From: Fibrobacteraceae bacterium
GTDB taxonomy: Bacteria; Fibrobacterota; Fibrobacteria; Fibrobacterales; Fibrobacteraceae
DNA length: 11,188 bases
Direction of reading: 5' to 3'
Assembly: GCA_021443045.1 (NCBI GenBank)
Contig: JABUUT010000049.1
Location: forward strand, 1 to 11,188
Both the position numbers and the translations under genes were made by a program. This document shows, one piece after another, positions 8,301-11,188 of this stretch. The stretch's first letter is position 1. Every line of letters begins with the position of its first letter. Below the pieces are notes generated by a model. It saw nothing but the letters and a program-made list of their open reading frames with translations, was not told the origin of the DNA and ran no database searches.

Positions 8301-8444
8301 CTTGTGGTTGCAGCCCGTGAGTTGGCTGGTGAAAAGAAAACCAACTTCAAGTTTAAGGCCAAAGCATTCCCCACGGGAAAATACACCTTGAAGGTGGTGG
8401 GCGAAGCCTTTACCGCAGAACAAAAGTTTTACATCTTGAACTAG
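5376..8444 (+). CDS. Secreted tandem beta-helix protein with DNRLRE domain and sorting-type C-terminus
   Basis: This 1022-residue exported protein probably acts on or binds a polysaccharide. ATG at 5376 has GAGG four bases upstream. Residues 1-18 are a signal peptide ending VFA. Module 1 (about 28-340) starts with YNAKGDGKTDDTEAIQKAL at 36-54, the hallmark of the pectate-lyase-3/GH28-related right-handed beta-helix. Module 2 (about 352-610) repeats this in weaker form (GSDDSKAIQDAI at 367-378, then IYFPPGGRWTI). Two such helices in one chain is the arrangement of GH55 beta-1,3-glucanases, but I cannot identify catalytic residues, so no activity is assigned. Residues about 613-711 look Ig/PKD-like. 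Residues about 716-921 are a DNRLRE-type domain (KIYLKFDLSALPG at 760-772; ELTWENAPA at 821-829), a fold tied to polysaccharide binding. Residues 945-1022 (VQIEILNEFGKRM, then FPTGKYTLKVVG) resemble a type IX secretion sorting domain, suggesting cell-surface delivery. It is the first gene of a unit with the lipoprotein. Confidence 0.9.
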   Translation: MFRLFAVAILLIACGVFAQVEFPLGSEVVNVKKAPYNAKGDGKTDDTEAIQKALNDHPDGDYIIYLPHGIYKIKERLSWPATEKSPQSFRRTILQGQSIGGTIIALADSTYGFDNADFPKAVIYTGEGPEIRIRNAIRDLTIRTGKGNPGAIGIQFNAAQQGTINNVKVYSGDSSGLYGIDLSFTEKIGPLLLKNVEVQGFDVGVYVAGSTNGITMEHVTLGGQKKYGLENNNQVVSARGLRFKGSVPAVYNHGPDASMTIVDGTLEYNTTKKAMKTTAIVNESQLFARSINCSKFSTKIRSTVKANDEQFSNSEIIEFHTDVNRQLCHSPKQSMRVPVAETPNYSEQKADVWTTIKGDYGGKVNTGSDDSKAIQDAIDDGSETIYFPPGGRWTINRDIYVRNRVRRILGTEGRIDGKGRFIIEDGAFNEVTIERFSEFGSGIIHRSKRALLLKNIMLKSFEAGELGSGDVYMEDVSVNTIQINYQKLWGRQVHMSSDTKGPKIQNNGGSIWILGLTAKDGNTILHNFNKASAELIGVHVIASDKAKTRPMFINDNSSLSIEGLKETLVRGNPYLKIVEESRAGSKIYSLLGTELPHNSTGGAMLPLYTGYAPKSGANEAPKAFMANELILVQPNKLRIQGSIEDDGRGDGLCRVPVLWKKATGPGKVMFSDSADYETDISFTASGRYNIIFSGNDGYQVGADTGKIYVFDKKYTTLDNSGDGIPSGRGMDTWISEFDNYSPHNTDSELQAVNVKGEAGKIYLKFDLSALPGPLFDAALQLYFDTDSIKKPLQLNIFGLKENAKDQSFGEEKLDVNWQENELTWENAPANIPGVAGGQFNIRKNSGGGVDTKYADYLGIVTINPKAPLGAFLRTPTLTDFFKRKHASGLYTLILTAVEPGATIIKSKNADRNKAPALYVGYFDNSRSVGGDAMDGGYTLSKVQIDIYSLDCNFDLTVGYPQFVQIEILNEFGKRMLVVAARELAGEKKTNFKFKAKAFPTGKYTLKVVGEAFTAEQKFYILN

Positions 8445-8445
8445 A

Positions 8446-8449
8446 GAGG
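8446..8449 (+). promoter_or_regulatory. Ribosome binding site of the lipoprotein gene
   Basis: GAGG begins two bases after the upstream TAG stop and five bases before ATG at 8455, so the lipoprotein is probably translated from the same transcript as the beta-helix protein. Confidence 0.7.
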
Positions 8450-8454
8450 ATTTT

Positions 8455-10218
8455 ATGAACTTTAAATATTCCTTACTGGTCTCCACCGTTGCTTCCCTCT
8501 TCATAATGGGTTGCGACAGTGGCTCTTCTTCTTCTCCAGACGATGCCACAAGCTCTTCGTCTGTGCCCTCCTTTAACTCCAGCACATCTATTGTGAACAC
8601 TTTGGATGTGGCTTTTAACGACACTCTAAAGTTAAAGGATACGGTAAACATCTACCTGGATTACTTTGTCTATGATACCGTGTACAAAGAGATAGTCGAC
8701 AGCGATTCCAACATCATCATCGATTCCAACAAGTTTGAGGTAAACGCATCTTGCACCGACGAAAGCCTCTGCATCGATAGAAAAGATTCTTCCATATCCT
8801 TGTACCTAGGCAACTTTAAGGCCGGAAGCCGCATTCAAGTTTCCATGTCTACCTCCGATATGGAAAATGACACCCTGCGTATTCTCAGCGACCTTTTAAA
8901 AGACACCACTGTTACAAAAGAGGGCGACACCCTTATTACCAGTACCTTTGGCGAACCGTTAGCTACAGTCTACCCCATTTACAACCAAACCAAGAAAGAC
9001 TCCATTTTTGAAAAATACATGATTCCGGGCTCTGGCGCAGACATGACTTCAAATACTTTTATCAACTTTAAAAATGGCGACTACTACCTGGTGCTTAAGG
9101 CCAAGTTCGATTCCACATCCCACATTCGCGTGTTCGCCTCTGTAGACACGGCCTACTACCGCTATGTTGGCGACGATTCCCAGATTACCATGTCTCTCAA
9201 CGACACACTGCGCGGAGTGTCTCGCATTGGAAAATCCCCAAGCAAGGTAAAGGTGAACTTTGAAGCCGAAGTGGGCTACAGCGTAACCCTCAATGTAAGT
9301 GGAAAATGGATTAACAAGTACAAGTTGTTCGAAAATGATTCCAATGAAATTGCTGCGGATACAAGCGGATTAGACCAGCTTTTACTTCCCGAAGACTCCA
9401 CCAAGTGGACCCTCCAGGTTTATCCTCTAAGCGTAGACAACTATCTGTCGGGCCCTTACGCCACCTTTGAAGCCATTACCACCACCCGAGAACTGGGGCA
9501 AGGAGAATACTTTGCATTCCCTGATTCCATTGTTTTCCCAGGCGACACCCTGGAAATAAACCGTGCCCGCAACGACCAGGCCAAGTATTACCTGAGGCAA
9601 GAACAGTATGTATGGCTTGCCGACTTAAAGAAGGGTGATTCCATCTATGTATTCCACCATATTTATGGTTACGAGACCGACGCCTCCAAGCCTGCCATTT
9701 ATGCTATTCTAAACTCCAAGGGCGATTCTGTGGGAACCATAGGCACCTACGACTATGTTTTCAAGGCACCTAAAGATGGAGCCTACTACCTGCGGTACCT
9801 GCGTTTTAATTCGAACCCCATTACAGAAAGCCGAATTTTGTCTCTGTACACCTTGGTGCAGCGTCCAGGCATGTTCAAGAGCATGGAATTCTACGACGAA
9901 AGTACAAGCAAAACCTACAGCGACACCCGCAAGTACGCCGTTGGAGACTCCGTTTTCTTTAGTTCCTTCTCCTTTATGATTGAACCGGCGGCCACCAGCG
10001 TTAGCATGAAGTGGTTTGTTCCCTGCGAAGATTTGCCTGTACTGGGCAACGCTTCGTACATTACCAAATATGAAAGCGGCAACTGCAATGGGGAACAAGA
10101 AATTTCCGATGACTTCTTGATTGTGCAAAAAGAGGCTTCTGGCGAAACCGCCCACTTGATTGCCGAAAGCAAGGCCGACCCCCTCATGAGGGACACATTG
10201 ACTATTTTGGTGCCCTAA
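8455..10218 (+). CDS. Ser-linker surface lipoprotein of unknown function
   Basis: 587 residues. A lipoprotein signal (Lys4, hydrophobic core, FIMGC) puts the lipidated cysteine at residue 20, followed by Asp21 and a Ser-rich tether to about residue 45 (SSSSPDDATSSSS). This style is typical of Fibrobacter lipoproteins. I do not recognise a named family. Three stretches share the pattern of a hydrophobic strand, a loop and a closing strand seen in pre-peptidase-C-type beta sandwiches. They are about 116-226 (LGNFKAGSRIQVS ... NGDYYLVLKA), 266-335 (FEAEVGYSVTLNV ... STKWTLQVYPL) and 386-466 (LADLKKGDSIYVF ... PKDGAYYLRYL). The last 115 residues look Ig-like, with Cys524 and Cys544 possibly paired. 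No catalytic motif is seen. It starts 10 bases after the beta-helix gene, so binding the same glycan or holding that enzyme at the envelope is plausible (inference). Asp at +2 retains lipoproteins in the inner membrane in E. coli, but that rule may not apply here. Confidence 0.88.
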   Translation: MNFKYSLLVSTVASLFIMGCDSGSSSSPDDATSSSSVPSFNSSTSIVNTLDVAFNDTLKLKDTVNIYLDYFVYDTVYKEIVDSDSNIIIDSNKFEVNASCTDESLCIDRKDSSISLYLGNFKAGSRIQVSMSTSDMENDTLRILSDLLKDTTVTKEGDTLITSTFGEPLATVYPIYNQTKKDSIFEKYMIPGSGADMTSNTFINFKNGDYYLVLKAKFDSTSHIRVFASVDTAYYRYVGDDSQITMSLNDTLRGVSRIGKSPSKVKVNFEAEVGYSVTLNVSGKWINKYKLFENDSNEIAADTSGLDQLLLPEDSTKWTLQVYPLSVDNYLSGPYATFEAITTTRELGQGEYFAFPDSIVFPGDTLEINRARNDQAKYYLRQEQYVWLADLKKGDSIYVFHHIYGYETDASKPAIYAILNSKGDSVGTIGTYDYVFKAPKDGAYYLRYLRFNSNPITESRILSLYTLVQRPGMFKSMEFYDESTSKTYSDTRKYAVGDSVFFSSFSFMIEPAATSVSMKWFVPCEDLPVLGNASYITKYESGNCNGEQEISDDFLIVQKEASGETAHLIAESKADPLMRDTLTILVP

Positions 10219-10238
10219 AAAGGGGTTAAAAGCCATGT

Positions 10239-10273
10239 AAATTCGCCAAGCCTTGAAAAGAAAGGCGAATTTT
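10239..10273 (+). terminator. Weak Rho-independent-type hairpin after the lipoprotein gene
   Basis: AAATTCGCC (10239-10247) pairs perfectly with GGCGAATTT (10264-10272) across a 16-base loop, and a one-base bulge allows further GTA/TAC pairing. Only four T residues overlap and follow the stem, so termination may be partial. It could alternatively belong to the rpsD control region. Confidence 0.5.
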
Positions 10274-10291
10274 ACTACCTTTATCGTGCTT

Positions 10292-10361
10292 TTTCAGGAA
10301 AACTGAAACTCCTGCCTGTTGCGCCAAGCTCTGCCAATAGGTAGGCAAAACCAAAGAGCTT
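10292..10361 (+). promoter_or_regulatory. Structured leader of rpsD, possible S4 autoregulatory site
   Basis: A small hairpin (TTTCAG 10292-10297 with CTGAAA 10303-10308) is followed by a longer stem, AAGCTCT (10326-10332) with AGAGCTT (10355-10361), ending 18 bases before the rpsD start. Inside it GCC (10333-10335) can pair with GGC (10344-10346), or the same AGGCA can pair upstream with TGCCT near 10313-10318, so two exclusive folds exist. S4 is known in other bacteria to repress its own mRNA through a folded leader; that it does so here is inference. No convincing promoter was found. Confidence 0.35.
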
Positions 10362-10379
10362 CCTTTAACGAGGTTAAAA

Positions 10380-10985
10380 ATGTCCTCTTTCCGCGGACCA
10401 AAAGGTAAGGTTGCACGTTCTCTCGGACTTGCAGTCTCTCAAAAAACTCAAAAGGCTCTCGACCGTCGCAATTTTGCTCCAGGTCAACACGGCCAAAACC
10501 GTAAGAAGTCTTCTTCCGTTTACAAGCAGCAGCTTGTGGAAAAGCAGCGTCTTCGTTTCACCTACAACATTTCCGAAGCCCAGCTTGCCAAGGCTTATGC
10601 CGAAGCAAACCGTCGTGAAGGTTCTGCAGGTGACAACCTGATGATTATTCTCGAAACACGTCTTGACGCTCTCGTATATCGTATGGGTTTTGCCCGTACC
10701 ATTTTCGCAGCCCGTCAGTACGTTGCACACGGTCACTTCCAAGTGAACGGTGTTCGCAGCTTCTCTCCTTCTCGCCAGATCAAGGCTGGTGACGTTATCG
10801 CTCTTTGCGAACGTTCCAAGAACCATGTGCAGATTAAGGAAGCTTTCGAAAATGCTCCTGAAGCTCCAGAATATGTAACTGTGGACAAGTCCAAGATGGA
10901 AGGTTCCCTGGTGAAGCTCCCTCTCCGCGACCAAATCCCAGTAAAACTGGAAGAACAGCTGGTTGTGGAATACTACTCCAGATAG
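10380..10985 (+). CDS. rpsD: 30S ribosomal protein S4
   Basis: 201 residues, the normal length for bacterial S4, a primary 16S rRNA-binding protein that starts assembly of the small-subunit body. ATG at 10380 has GAGG six bases upstream. The N-terminal part shows FRGPKGKVARSLGL and the conserved NFAPGQHGQNRKK at 31-43. The S4 RNA-binding domain lies at about 92-143 (TRLDALVYRMGFA, QYVAHGHFQVNG, IKAGDVI), and the end EQLVVEYYSR is typical. The N-terminal zinc-binding cysteines of some S4 proteins are absent, making this the zinc-free form. Codon use is strongly biased (CGT, GGT, CTC), as in highly expressed genes and unlike the neighbours. Here the gene is not in an rpsM-rpsK-rpsD-rpoA cluster: a lipoprotein gene precedes it and a strong terminator follows, so it is transcribed alone. 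Whether a second S4 gene exists elsewhere cannot be seen. Confidence 0.97.
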   Translation: MSSFRGPKGKVARSLGLAVSQKTQKALDRRNFAPGQHGQNRKKSSSVYKQQLVEKQRLRFTYNISEAQLAKAYAEANRREGSAGDNLMIILETRLDALVYRMGFARTIFAARQYVAHGHFQVNGVRSFSPSRQIKAGDVIALCERSKNHVQIKEAFENAPEAPEYVTVDKSKMEGSLVKLPLRDQIPVKLEEQLVVEYYSR

Positions 10986-11000
10986 TTTCTATCAAGTTTC

Positions 11001-11038
11001 AAAAAGACCCGCCCATTGGGCGGGTCTTTTTGTTTTTT
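11001..11038 (+). terminator. Strong Rho-independent terminator of rpsD
   Basis: A perfect 14-base stem (AAAAAGACCCGCCC at 11001-11014 with GGGCGGGTCTTTTT at 11018-11031), loop ATT, is followed by G and six T residues. It begins 15 bases after the rpsD stop. The A run on the left side would let it act on the opposite strand too. Confidence 0.95.
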
Positions 11039-11188
11039 GCATAACTGTGGGTATGGTAGAACTTGGATTTCGGAGACTGGTGGTTGCAGCGGAGCTGCCA
11101 ACTCTTGCGACTTGGAAGTGGGCCTGCGAGTCATTCTGGAGGCACTTCGTGCCGATTACGCCCCAAGGCGAGAGTAAATGGTTATCAG
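11039..11188. other. Non-coding right end with small GC-rich hairpins
   Basis: No gene is supported here. GTTGCAGC/GCTGCCAAC (about 11083-11102) forms a near-perfect hairpin with one bulge, and GGCAC TTC GTGCC (11141-11153) a perfect five-pair one. The composition is richer in G and C than the intergenic regions further left. It may be part of a dispersed intergenic repeat or a small RNA, but one copy cannot show that. Confidence 0.4.

Noticed and set aside
8049..8651. 200-codon minus-strand frame
   Set aside because: It spans the junction of two well-supported plus-strand genes and reads as a shadow.
10374..10934. 186-codon minus-strand frame
   Set aside because: It lies opposite rpsD, whose protein is unmistakable.
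11039..11188. Open minus-strand frame across the right end
   Set aside because: It has no ribosome site or recognisable protein character and runs into the terminator hairpin.

Overview
The window looks like a piece of a Fibrobacter-type genome (phylum Fibrobacterota, cellulose-degrading gut bacteria). The clues are a secreted protein with the fibro-slime signature, a Ser-rich linker straight after a lipoprotein cysteine, a C-terminal segment that resembles a type IX secretion sorting domain, and a stand-alone ribosomal protein S4 gene. This is inferred from protein character; no marker was searched. I see no mobile element, CRISPR array, tRNA or rRNA.

Left arm, minus strand (1-4212): a two-gene unit reads leftward. 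It starts with an exported protein that has a Pro/Ser/Thr/Ala-rich linker and a predicted outer-membrane beta-barrel (GTG start at 4212). Ten bases after its stop comes a very large exported fibro-slime-domain protein, which runs off the left edge after about 1007 codons. The apparent plus-strand reading frames over 1-2900 are shadows of this gene.

Centre (4213-5375): a divergent, AT-rich intergenic region precedes a secreted endonuclease I (EndA/Vvn family) in which the expected catalytic residues and eight mature cysteines are present. Its leader holds four complementary segments and a T run, laid out like a transcription attenuator.

Right-centre, plus strand (5376-10218): a two-gene unit encodes a 1022-residue secreted protein (two right-handed beta-helix modules, an Ig-like linker, a DNRLRE domain and a sorting-type C-terminus) and, 10 bases later, a 587-residue Ser-linker lipoprotein of unknown function with repeated beta-sandwich-like units. 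The likely joint role is polysaccharide binding or cleavage at the cell surface.

Right end (10219-11188): a weak terminator-like hairpin, a structured leader, rpsD (ribosomal protein S4, form without zinc cysteines), a strong Rho-independent terminator, and 150 bases of apparently non-coding hairpin-bearing sequence.

Overall the window is a set of envelope and secreted-protein genes, probably for attachment to and breakdown of plant material, next to one housekeeping gene. The items most worth a second look are the attenuator-like leader of the nuclease and the beta-helix protein/lipoprotein pair.
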